This document shows positions 57,398-64,000 of a stretch of DNA of 64,000 nt, piece by piece. The DNA is from Leptospira koniambonensis (GTDB lineage Bacteria; Spirochaetota; Leptospiria; Leptospirales; Leptospiraceae). How positions within the stretch are numbered: position 1 is the stretch's first letter; each line of letters begins with the position of its first letter. The position numbers and the translations under genes were made by a program. The notes beneath the pieces were generated by a model. The model was not told the origin of the DNA. It saw nothing but the letters and a program-made list of their open reading frames with translations, and made no database searches. The stretch lies in assembly GCF_004769555.1 (NCBI RefSeq), contig NZ_RQFY01000006.1, positions 124,001 through 188,000 of the forward strand, given 5' to 3'.

Positions 57398-57727
57398 ATG
57401 AGTCTTAGTTTAAAAGCTACTACACCAGAAACCATAGAATTCGATGAGAATATTCTAAAAATAGAATGGAAAGACGGAGTTATCTCCGAATTTCCCCTAT
57501 TAGAACTCAGGAAAAGATGCCCTTGCGTGGTTTGTAAGGGCGGTCATGGCGGGAAAGTAGGAGCTACGACTGGTGGTATTACAGAGGCCAAATTATTATC
57601 TTTTTCCAAGGTGGGAAGATACGCGATCAATTTGGTCTGGGGAGATTACCATAATACTGGGATTTACAGCTTCGATTCTCTCAGATTGTATGCTCAGGGA
57701 GAACCTGGGGATCTGGGAATTCCCTGA
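57398..57727 (+). CDS. DUF971-domain protein
   Basis: The 109 residues match the DUF971 family, found also at the N-terminus of gamma-butyrobetaine hydroxylases: LKIEWKDGVISEFPLLELRK, the zinc-type CPCVVCKGGH, YAINLVWGDYHNTGIYSFD and a C-terminal LR segment. Stand-alone members are thought to assist iron-sulfur or metal-dependent processes, but the role is unsettled. It starts 1 base after the AGCS-PSD stop, so it is surely in that operon. Confidence 0.85.
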   Translation: MSLSLKATTPETIEFDENILKIEWKDGVISEFPLLELRKRCPCVVCKGGHGGKVGATTGGITEAKLLSFSKVGRYAINLVWGDYHNTGIYSFDSLRLYAQGEPGDLGIP

Positions 57728-57759
57728 TTCTGTCTCGAACTACTCTTTCTAACTAAAAT

Positions 57760-58320
57760 ATGCCCTTTCCAAAGCCGAAATTAATAAAAGGCCTAACGGA
57801 GGGAGACAAAAGGGTGATCTTAAAATTCTTGAATCGGGTCCTTTTTGTCTTTCTAATATTTTCTGTATTTGCGTCCCTCTCTCCGGAAAAGAAAAAGGAG
57901 CCGAATTCTCCTTTGAACCTGACCATTCCTTTCGATTGGTTTCCTATGGAACCATTTGCAGGAGGAATTTTTGCAGCAAAAGATTATAATGAGTCTACAA
58001 GTGTTCTAATTACTCGAAAAGAATTAACGGAAACCATAGATCACGGCGCCTTAAATCGAGAATTCCAAATTGGTATTATCGACTCTATCAAAAAGGGGAA
58101 TGGTCGGATTATAGAATTCGGAGAATTAGAAGTAGCAAGCCGCCCCGCTTTTAGAGTCTATTATAAAGATAAAGGAAGTAATCTTCATATTCTTCATATC
58201 ACCTTATTTAAGGAAAACGTAATGTATGGGATCATGTTCTTCTGTTTGGGAGAAGATCCTGGTCAAAGATATGATGTCCAAAAAATGGTGAAAAAAGCCT
58301 ATTTCAGAGTAGATACCTGA
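57760..58320 (+). CDS. Membrane-anchored or secreted hypothetical protein
   Basis: The 186 residues have one hydrophobic segment (FLNRVLFVFLIFSVFASL, about 23-40) acting as signal or anchor. The remainder, NLTIPFDWFPMEPFAGG, EASRPAFRVYYKD-like strands and a final KKAYFRVDT, has the look of a PsbP/DcrB-like alpha-beta fold. That is a weak impression. It lies 32 bases after the DUF971 gene, probably the last gene of the AGCS-PSD operon. Function unknown. Confidence 0.7.
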   Translation: MPFPKPKLIKGLTEGDKRVILKFLNRVLFVFLIFSVFASLSPEKKKEPNSPLNLTIPFDWFPMEPFAGGIFAAKDYNESTSVLITRKELTETIDHGALNREFQIGIIDSIKKGNGRIIEFGELEVASRPAFRVYYKDKGSNLHILHITLFKENVMYGIMFFCLGEDPGQRYDVQKMVKKAYFRVDT

Positions 58321-58368
58321 GAATATAGCTTAAGGTCGTTGTGTCCATCTCCTGGCTTCAGGCTTCAA

Positions 58369-59886
58369 TCAAACATTGTGTAAAAACATTTTATAAGCTG
58401 GATTATCCGTTTCTTCTTCATAAGGATAACCTAGATTCTTTAGCCTATCTCTAAAACGTTCTCTATCAGAAGAAGGAACCTGAAATCCGACTAATACTCT
58501 TCCGTAATCTGCTCCATGATTTCTATAATGGAATAATGTAATATTCCAGTTTGTACCTAATGATTCCAGAAATTTTAGCAAAGCTCCTGGACGTTCTGGA
58601 AATTCACATCTTAGAATGATCTCATCTTTAAGCTCCGAAACTCTTCCACCCACCATGTAACGGATATGGATCTTAGCAGTTTCATTTGCACTGATATCCA
58701 GAACCTCGTAGCCTAAGGATTCTAATTCGGAGATTACCTTTTCTTTTTCGGAATGAGCACCTTTTAGTTTTAATCCTACGAATACATGTGCTTGTTTGTC
58801 AGTTGCATATCTATAATTGAATTCAGTGATGATCTTATTCCCTAAAGTCTGCACGAATTTTAAATAACTTCCAGTTTTTTCAGGGATGGTGACCCCGAGT
58901 AGAATTTCTCTGGATTCTCCAATTTCTGCTCTTTCTGCAACATGTCGCAGCCTATCAAAATTCATATTAGCGCCACTATTGATTGCGATAAGTGCTCCTG
59001 TTCGATTGGGATTTTGGGTCGTATAAGATTTTAATCCTGCAAGTGATAATGCACCTGCAGGTTCTGCAATCACTCTCATGTCTTCGAATATATCTTTAAC
59101 TGCTGCGCAAATTTCGTCTGTGTTTGCTACTAGTAAATCATCCAAGAGTTCTTTGCAAATATTGAATGTTTCTTCACCCGCTTGTCTGACTGCTACACCG
59201 TCCGCAAATAATCCAACTCGATCTAAGATTACTCTTTCGCCCGCGGAAATTGCTTCTTTCATAGAAGCTGCGTCCGAAGGTTCTACTCCAATGACTTTGA
59301 TCTCTGGTCTTAAAAATTTAATATAAGAAGCGACTCCTGCTGCTAAACCTCCGCCTCCAATTGGAATAAAAACTGCTTCGATAGGATCTGGATACTGTTG
59401 TAAAATTTCGAGACCCACTGTTCCTTGCCCTGCAATCACATCAGGATCATCATAAGGGTGTATAAATTTTAGCCCCTTCTCCTTTTCTAATTTTCTAGCA
59501 TGAGAATATGCTTCATCAAAAGTATCTCCATGAAGGATTATCTCTGCTCCGAAATATTGAACTGCTTCTATTTTGATGGATGGGGTAGTGATAGGCATTA
59601 CAATGATTGCCTTGATCCCTAATTTTTGAGAAGAGAGTGCAACTCCTTGTGCATGATTTCCTGCAGAAGCGCAGATCACTCCTGATTTTTTTTCCTCAAG
59701 TGAAAGTCTGGAGATTAGATTGTATGCTCCTCTAATTTTAAAGGAGAAGATTGGTTGTAAATCCTCCCTTTTTAAGAGAACGGAAGAATTTAATCTTTGG
59801 CTCATTCGGATCATTGGGTCCAAGGGCGTATGGACCGCGACATCGTAAACTCTCGCGTCTAAAATTTTACGGATATAATCTATCAC
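58369..59886 (-). CDS. ilvA: Threonine ammonia-lyase with two ACT-like domains
   Basis: Converts threonine to 2-oxobutyrate, the first step of the threonine route to isoleucine. About 505 residues from a GTG at 59886, with GGGGA upstream; a TTG at 59907 is the alternative. The PLP domain has LLKREDLQPIFSFKIRGAYN with the PLP Lys, CASAGNHAQGVA and IPIGGGGLAAGVA. Two C-terminal ACT-like regulatory domains (about 335-505: LLGVTIPEKTGSYLKFV and ILRCEFPERPGALLKFL) mark the biosynthetic, feedback-controlled type. The gene stands alone on the minus strand. Confidence 0.92.
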   Translation of the reverse strand: MIDYIRKILDARVYDVAVHTPLDPMIRMSQRLNSSVLLKREDLQPIFSFKIRGAYNLISRLSLEEKKSGVICASAGNHAQGVALSSQKLGIKAIIVMPITTPSIKIEAVQYFGAEIILHGDTFDEAYSHARKLEKEKGLKFIHPYDDPDVIAGQGTVGLEILQQYPDPIEAVFIPIGGGGLAAGVASYIKFLRPEIKVIGVEPSDAASMKEAISAGERVILDRVGLFADGVAVRQAGEETFNICKELLDDLLVANTDEICAAVKDIFEDMRVIAEPAGALSLAGLKSYTTQNPNRTGALIAINSGANMNFDRLRHVAERAEIGESREILLGVTIPEKTGSYLKFVQTLGNKIITEFNYRYATDKQAHVFVGLKLKGAHSEKEKVISELESLGYEVLDISANETAKIHIRYMVGGRVSELKDEIILRCEFPERPGALLKFLESLGTNWNITLFHYRNHGADYGRVLVGFQVPSSDRERFRDRLKNLGYPYEEETDNPAYKMFLHNV

Positions 59887-59933
59887 TAAGGAAATCCCCA
59901 AGAGCAAAACCGCTCTCAGGGATAGAATTTAAT

Positions 59934-60368
59934 TTACTCGGATTTACTTCCAAAGATTTTTTGATCTAAAGAGAATCTTCCGGCTCCAACTGTTAAGAAT
60001 ACCAGAGAGATCGTGAAAAATACTCCTGCCAATTCGTAGGATCTCCCACCGGTCAAATTAATAAAAGAATCTCCCAAGATTACCGAATGGAAGTAAGCAG
60101 CTACGATCATTGTGCATACGATCCCGAAAGAAGCGAGTCTTGTTAAAAGCCCGATCACCCAAGCAATCCCTCCTCCAAATTCAGAAAGTGCCGCTAAAAA
60201 CTGAAAAATAGCAGGTACAGAAGAATCAGGCCCCATCCAATGAAGAGGATCTTGTATCTTTCCCCAGCCATGCAGTATGAATGCGTATCCACATACAACT
60301 CTCGCTATTAAGATTGCGACATCCGCTTTTATATTCAGGGTTTCGTTTTTAAATATGTCTAAATTCAT
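59934..60368 (-). CDS. DoxX-family membrane protein
   Basis: The 144 residues have four membrane helices and the DoxX pattern: ILIARVVCGYAFILHGWGKI, an ALSEFGGGIAWVIGLLTRLASFG stretch (shown in part), and NLTGGRSYELAGVFFTI. DoxX-type proteins often lie in redox or stress operons. Here it is the last gene of a minus-strand set with an ArsR regulator, an MFS exporter and two SRPBCC proteins, a common grouping, so it probably shares their inducing signal. Confidence 0.85.
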   Translation of the reverse strand: MNLDIFKNETLNIKADVAILIARVVCGYAFILHGWGKIQDPLHWMGPDSSVPAIFQFLAALSEFGGGIAWVIGLLTRLASFGIVCTMIVAAYFHSVILGDSFINLTGGRSYELAGVFFTISLVFLTVGAGRFSLDQKIFGSKSE

Positions 60369-60400
60369 CCAATATTCCTTTAAATTTTAATAATGTTATT

Positions 60401-60478
60401 CTATTCGGATCCTTGGATCCTGCGGAGAAGTTCCGCCAATCTTTCTAAGGCTTCTTCCCAGAATCGGCTTATCTCTTG
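60401..60478 (-). pseudogene. Remnant resembling the C-terminus of an ArsR regulator
   Basis: The minus-strand frame ends ISRFWEEALERLAELLRRIQGSE. This closely echoes the end of the intact ArsR protein at 63402 (RHFWEESLDRLDAYLQQLQ). Upstream, the frame loses all resemblance and no DNA-binding domain is found. It sits between the DoxX and SRPBCC genes, as if a second ArsR gene had once been there. The match is short. Confidence 0.35.
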
Positions 60479-60754
60479 TTTTTTTTCTGGAACCGAAAAT
60501 AAGGCCGTAAAAAAGATCTTTTTCTTACGAAAAATATCATTCTGAGTTTCTTTCGTCCGAATCTCCTTTTTATCGGAAGATTTATGAAAATAGTGGGAGT
60601 ATCCTCCCACTTTTGAGTCCATCTTAAGCTCCGGCTCTTTTCCTTTTTTGGAAAGGAAAGATGATGATCCAAAAACTTAGTATCTGCAACGGATTTATTT
60701 TCATATTCTGTTTCCTTAATGTTTATTTTTTATTTTGTTTCCCATCCAGGGTAA

Positions 60755-61225
60755 TTAAGCAAAAATTGCTGTAAGTTTATCAAGAGTTTGAGTCCAACCT
60801 TCTTCCATACCTTCCACAGCAGGATAAAGTTCCGGATCCACCTTGATTGGAAGTGCACGCACTTGGAGTTCTGTTTGAGATCCTTTGTCCGCAAATAGAA
60901 TGGTGATCTGAATTTCAGCCCCAGGTTTTTTACCATCCATCTCGAAGGCGATATAAGAAGAGAATACGATCTTTTCTAGGGCAACGATCTCCTTATATGT
61001 ACCATTCATAGGATTGATCCCACCTTCCGGATCTTTCATATGGATGAGTATCTTTCCGCCAGGACGAAGATCCAATTGGCAGAGAGGAGCAGTAAAACCA
61101 TGAGGACCCCACCATTGAGATACCATATTAGGATCTGTCCAAGCCTTCCAAACCAGATCTCTTGGCGCATTTAGAGTTCTGGTCAGTATCATTTCCTTAA
61201 ATTCAGGTTGTTTGATCTCGTTCAC
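60755..61225 (-). CDS. SRPBCC (AHSA1-like) domain protein
   Basis: The 156 residues start MILTRTLNAPRDLVWKAWTD after a 10-residue leader, followed by QWWGPHGFTAPLC, then FEMDGKKPGAEIQITILF and GMEEGWTQTLDKLTAIF at the end. This is the AHSA1-type START-like fold, common beside ArsR regulators. Ligand unknown. It resembles the next protein (61294), so the pair probably arose by duplication. The operon order is ArsR, MFS, SRPBCC, SRPBCC, DoxX. Confidence 0.87.
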   Translation of the reverse strand: MNEIKQPEFKEMILTRTLNAPRDLVWKAWTDPNMVSQWWGPHGFTAPLCQLDLRPGGKILIHMKDPEGGINPMNGTYKEIVALEKIVFSSYIAFEMDGKKPGAEIQITILFADKGSQTELQVRALPIKVDPELYPAVEGMEEGWTQTLDKLTAIFA

Positions 61226-61293
61226 AAACTTCTTCTCCGCGTTTTAAAAAATTATTATATTCGAAACTGCTTCGGGATTTCTCCGAATCCTAT

Positions 61294-61749
61294 TTATTTC
61301 TTTTCCAAGAAATTTTCTAGACGGCCAAGAGTTTGTCTAAGTCCTTCCAACGCGTAATCTGCAACGTTTCTAATATCATCTTCGCTCGGAAATCTGGATC
61401 TCATTGTAAGTTTGGTTTTGGAACCTTCCTCTTCGAAAAGAACAGTCACATGGAATTGTTTTGGATTAGAATCGTCTCCATGATCATAGACCAATTTTTC
61501 AGGTTTAACAACTTCGATGAATTCGATACGGTTAGGGTAATCTACTCCGTCGGGGCCATGCATTATAAATCTCCAGATTCCTCCAGGTTTTACACTCATT
61601 TCATGAATGGTATTTGTAAAACCGTTTGGTCCCCACCAGATCGCCACGTGTTTTGGGTCAGTCCAAGCATCCCAAACTAATTCTCTTGGGGCATCAAATG
61701 TTTTAATCCCTATAATTTCTTTTCCAACTACTGAAACTTCTGCTTTCAT
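61294..61749 (-). CDS. SRPBCC (AHSA1-like) domain protein
   Basis: The 151 residues show KTFDAPRELVWDAWTDPKHV, IWWGPNGFTNTIHEMSVKPG, HGPDGVDYPNRIEFIEVVKP and a C-terminal YALEGLRQTLGRLENFLEKK. It is a paralogue of the following gene product, 68 bases apart, sharing the same WWGP(N/H)GF core. These proteins bind small hydrophobic ligands; the partner ligand is likely the efflux substrate or inducer of this operon, which is inference. The MFS gene ends 30 bases upstream. Confidence 0.87.
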   Translation of the reverse strand: MKAEVSVVGKEIIGIKTFDAPRELVWDAWTDPKHVAIWWGPNGFTNTIHEMSVKPGGIWRFIMHGPDGVDYPNRIEFIEVVKPEKLVYDHGDDSNPKQFHVTVLFEEEGSKTKLTMRSRFPSEDDIRNVADYALEGLRQTLGRLENFLEKK

Positions 61750-61779
61750 TCTATTTTCCTTATTTATATACTATTAATA

Positions 61780-63339
61780 TTATCTGGCTGCTTTTTCTAA
61801 TTCTGCAGCTGCTTGCGGTTCTTTTTTATCTTTCAAAATGAAGAAGATCGCAAATGCCAAAGCGATAGAGATCCCAACACTCAAGTAAGAAACAAAATGT
61901 AATGAATCAGTGAATGCACCTTGGGCAGTGCTAAGCAGGATCTGTCTGCTTGGCTCCGGAAGTTCTTTTGCAACAGCTACCGCAGAAGCTAAAGTATTAT
62001 GAGAACTTTCCCATTGTTCAGGAGTAAGTCCTGGAAGATCGATTGAATTGATCCTGGATTTGAAGATCGCAACGCCTATACTTCCAAGCACTGCAATTCC
62101 TAAAACTCCACCAAACTCAGCAGCTGTTTCCGAAATAGAAGCTGCAGCTCCCGCTCTTTCTGGAGGCGCAGAACTAACGATGATATCTGTTCCAAGTATC
62201 ACAACAGTACAGATCCCGAAGGACATGATTATAGATCCGGTTATTATCATCCAAATTCCGTTCTCAGTATTGATCAGAGCATAAAGGAGCATACCGATCG
62301 CAAGTAAAACCAGACCACCTAACATTACATATAAAGGACGCATATTGCGAGCGATGATAGGTATTGTAAGAGAACCGATGATATTACCGGCCGCTCCAGG
62401 AAGAGTCCAAAGTCCTGCTTCTAAAGGAGAAAGTCCCAAAACCAATTGTAAATATTGAGAGATGAATAAAAAACCTCCTAGTCCTACAAAGATGGTCATC
62501 GTATTTCCAATAACGGCAGCGCTGAATGTAGGAAGTTTGAACAACTGCAGATCAATCATTGGATCTGTAAGAGTAGTCTGTCTTTTGATAAAAACTACTC
62601 CGATCAAAATACCGGTAAGTATGGTAAGAATAGGAATAATCCCGAAGCCATTCTCTGCGATTTGTTTTAATCCGTAGATGATAGAAAGAACTGATACAAG
62701 GGATAATACAGCACTAGGCAGATCCATCTTCCCTGCATTAGGATCTTTGAATTCAGGAAGAAGTCTAGGTCCAACGATAAGAAGAAGGATCATAACCGGA
62801 ACACTCATTAAGAAAACTGAACCCCACCAGAAATATTCCAGTAAGACTCCGCCCACAAGAGGACCGATTGCTCCACCAAGTGAAAAACTCATTCCCCAAA
62901 TACCGATCGCAAAAGTCCTTTCTTCCGGATCCAAAAACATATTACGAATTAATGATAGGGTAGAAGGAGCTAAAGTTGCCGCTGTGATCCCTAGGATCGC
63001 ACGGGTCAGGATCAAAATTTCGGAACTAGGAGAGAATGCTGCAAGAACAGATGCCACTCCGAATGCGGCTGCTCCATAAAGAAGAAGTTTACGACGACCA
63101 ATTCTATCTCCCAAATTTCCCATGATTACAAGAAAACCTGCAACTAAGAAACCATAGATATCCATGATCCATAATTGTTGCGAAGGACTAGGATTCAGAT
63201 CTGCAGTCAGTTGAGGGGCCGCAAGATAAAGAACCGTTAAATCCATTGCGTATAGCAGGCAAGGCAGCGCAATTACTGCCAGGCCGATCCACTCTTTTTT
63301 GGTGGCCTTTGGTGTGTTTTCAGTTTTAGTTTCAGACAT
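61780..63339 (-). CDS. MFS drug-efflux transporter, DHA2 (14-helix) type
   Basis: The 519 residues have about 14 membrane helices. DHA2 motifs are visible: LYAMDLTVLYLAAPQL (motif D1-like), GNLGDRIGRRKLLL (motif A) and SLGGAIGPLVGGVLLEY (motif C, typical of antiporters). It resembles SmvA/EmrB-type proton-driven exporters of cationic or hydrophobic compounds. It follows the arsR gene by 62 bases and is presumably repressed by it. The real substrate is unknown. Confidence 0.92.
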   Translation of the reverse strand: MSETKTENTPKATKKEWIGLAVIALPCLLYAMDLTVLYLAAPQLTADLNPSPSQQLWIMDIYGFLVAGFLVIMGNLGDRIGRRKLLLYGAAAFGVASVLAAFSPSSEILILTRAILGITAATLAPSTLSLIRNMFLDPEERTFAIGIWGMSFSLGGAIGPLVGGVLLEYFWWGSVFLMSVPVMILLLIVGPRLLPEFKDPNAGKMDLPSAVLSLVSVLSIIYGLKQIAENGFGIIPILTILTGILIGVVFIKRQTTLTDPMIDLQLFKLPTFSAAVIGNTMTIFVGLGGFLFISQYLQLVLGLSPLEAGLWTLPGAAGNIIGSLTIPIIARNMRPLYVMLGGLVLLAIGMLLYALINTENGIWMIITGSIIMSFGICTVVILGTDIIVSSAPPERAGAAASISETAAEFGGVLGIAVLGSIGVAIFKSRINSIDLPGLTPEQWESSHNTLASAVAVAKELPEPSRQILLSTAQGAFTDSLHFVSYLSVGISIALAFAIFFILKDKKEPQAAAELEKAAR

Positions 63340-63401
63340 TCTGAATGTACCTTTTTATATAATTCTAATATAGCACCGGGACAAATTCCCGATGAACCGA
63401 T

Positions 63402-63761
63402 CTATTTTTCTGACTCTTTACTTTTAGCTTGGAGTTGTTGTAGATATGCATCCAAACGATCCAAACTTTCTTCCCAGAAATGACGGTAATGATCTAACCA
63501 TCCGGAAGCTTCCTTTAGGCCATCTGGTCGGATCTTACAAGGCCTCCATTGCGCCTCTCTTCCCCTTTCAATCAGCCCTGCTTTTTCCAAAACCTTTAGG
63601 TGTTTAGAAATCCCGGGCAGACTCATATTAAAAGGTTCCGCCAATTCCTTAACAGTTGCCTCTCCGGAGACCAAATAGAGAAGGATCTCTCTTCTTGTTG
63701 GGTCTGCCAGAGCCGCAAAAGTATTACTCAGTCGATCAGATTGTGTGTCGTATTTAACCAT
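63402..63761 (-). CDS. ArsR-family transcriptional regulator
   Basis: The 119 residues form a winged-helix ArsR domain (FAALADPTRREILLYL, VKELAEPFNMSLPGISKHL, KVLEKAGLIERGREAQWRPC) with a C-terminal YRHFWEESLDRLDAYL helix, typical of the subgroup beside SRPBCC genes. No metal-binding CxC motif is seen, so a metal is an unlikely inducer. It leads the minus-strand operon to DoxX and probably represses it through the palindrome just upstream. Confidence 0.92.
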   Translation of the reverse strand: MVKYDTQSDRLSNTFAALADPTRREILLYLVSGEATVKELAEPFNMSLPGISKHLKVLEKAGLIERGREAQWRPCKIRPDGLKEASGWLDHYRHFWEESLDRLDAYLQQLQAKSKESEK

Positions 63762-63768
63762 TTAGTTA

Positions 63769-63786
63769 ATTTACCATTTGGTAAAA
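63769..63786 (-). promoter_or_regulatory. Candidate ArsR operator ATTTACCA-TT-TGGTAAAA
   Basis: An inverted repeat of 8-base arms with one mismatch, 8-25 bases upstream of the arsR start codon. A related AACCATTTAGTT lies at the start codon itself. From 63787 to the window end I see no gene; an ATG at 63973 opens a frame that runs off the edge after 9 codons. Confidence 0.55.
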
Positions 63787-64000
63787 TACGGGACTTCCAA
63801 TCGCCCGTCAAGTCCAATCTACGCAAAAAATTGGAAAAATTGGGTATAGGGGGGCATTTTGGATAGGTTTACTAAGAGGAAATTCGAACGAGGCGCAGGA
63901 AGATTACAGGGCGAAGGGGGAATATGGGGACCGACCTGATTTATTCTCCGAGCAAGAGCATTAAGTCCGGAAATGAAATTGCGTGAGATGTACGCGTTAT

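Noticed and set aside
60401..60622. An intact 73-residue gene between DoxX and SRPBCC
   Set aside because: Only its last 20-odd residues look like a protein (ArsR tail); the rest is Lys-rich and unlike any domain.
63973..64000. Start of a next gene at the right edge
   Set aside because: Only nine codons are visible and there is no convincing ribosome site, so it cannot be supported.

Overview
The window looks like chromosomal DNA from a spirochaete of the genus Leptospira. The strongest marker is a full-length homologue of LipL32 at 35486-36292 on the minus strand. It has the spirochaetal lipobox with Cys20, the Asp-rich loop and the collinear core of the major outer-membrane lipoprotein. 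LipL32 is known from pathogenic and intermediate species and absent from saprophytes. The protein is clearly diverged from the L. interrogans sequence as I remember it, so an intermediate (P2) species is my best guess. Other pointers are frequent TTG/GTG starts backed by Shine-Dalgarno sequences, the split transketolase, the many membrane signalling proteins and the dispersed short inverted repeats. I saw no rRNA, tRNA, CRISPR array, transposase or prophage gene.

Layout. 1-5 kb: the end of a type II (archaeal-type) GAPDH-like gene, cysK, an MpaB-type oxygenase and topA. 5-11 kb (mostly minus): an ABC ATPase, an ATPase-HDOD protein, two small hypotheticals, a lone HicB, an exported protein, panD and a Panacea-domain protein, then lipB (plus). 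11-21 kb (plus): a membrane sensor-like protein, a STAS-zinc-ribbon protein, murJ and a 2124-residue Tyr/Phe-rich repeat protein. 21-23 kb: groES-groEL under two CIRCE operators. 23-36 kb: class II photolyase, Mpo1-like protein, an ammonium transporter fused to a chemoreceptor signalling domain, an adenylate cyclase, a SpoIIE-TPR phosphatase, an SDR and an acyl-CoA dehydrogenase sharing a palindromic operator motif, and lipL32. 36-46 kb: a ParB-like protein, metK-transketolase subunit, clpS, a double hot-dog hydratase, a lipoprotein, an M3 peptidase, GST, SDR and a fatty acid hydroxylase. 47-58 kb: a 942-residue multidomain membrane protein, a second acyl-CoA dehydrogenase, a 7TMR-DISM/PAS/ATPase sensor, a START protein, an outer-membrane barrel, an AGCS symporter fused to phosphatidylserine decarboxylase, a DUF971 protein and a secreted hypothetical. 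58-64 kb (minus): ilvA and an ArsR-MFS-SRPBCC-SRPBCC-DoxX operon.

How the genes work together. Two themes recur. One is envelope biology: LipL32, MurJ, the barrel protein, the giant repeat protein, PSD and the lipoproteins. The other is membrane signalling: Amt-MCP, cyclase, SpoIIE phosphatase, a STAS protein without its phospho-Ser and an RsbW-like sensor ATPase. The most unusual items are the AGCS-PSD fusion, the Amt-MCP fusion, the giant repeat protein with 53- and 148-residue periods, and families of intergenic inverted repeats. No whole new defence or mobile system is visible. Functional calls come from motif recognition without database searches.
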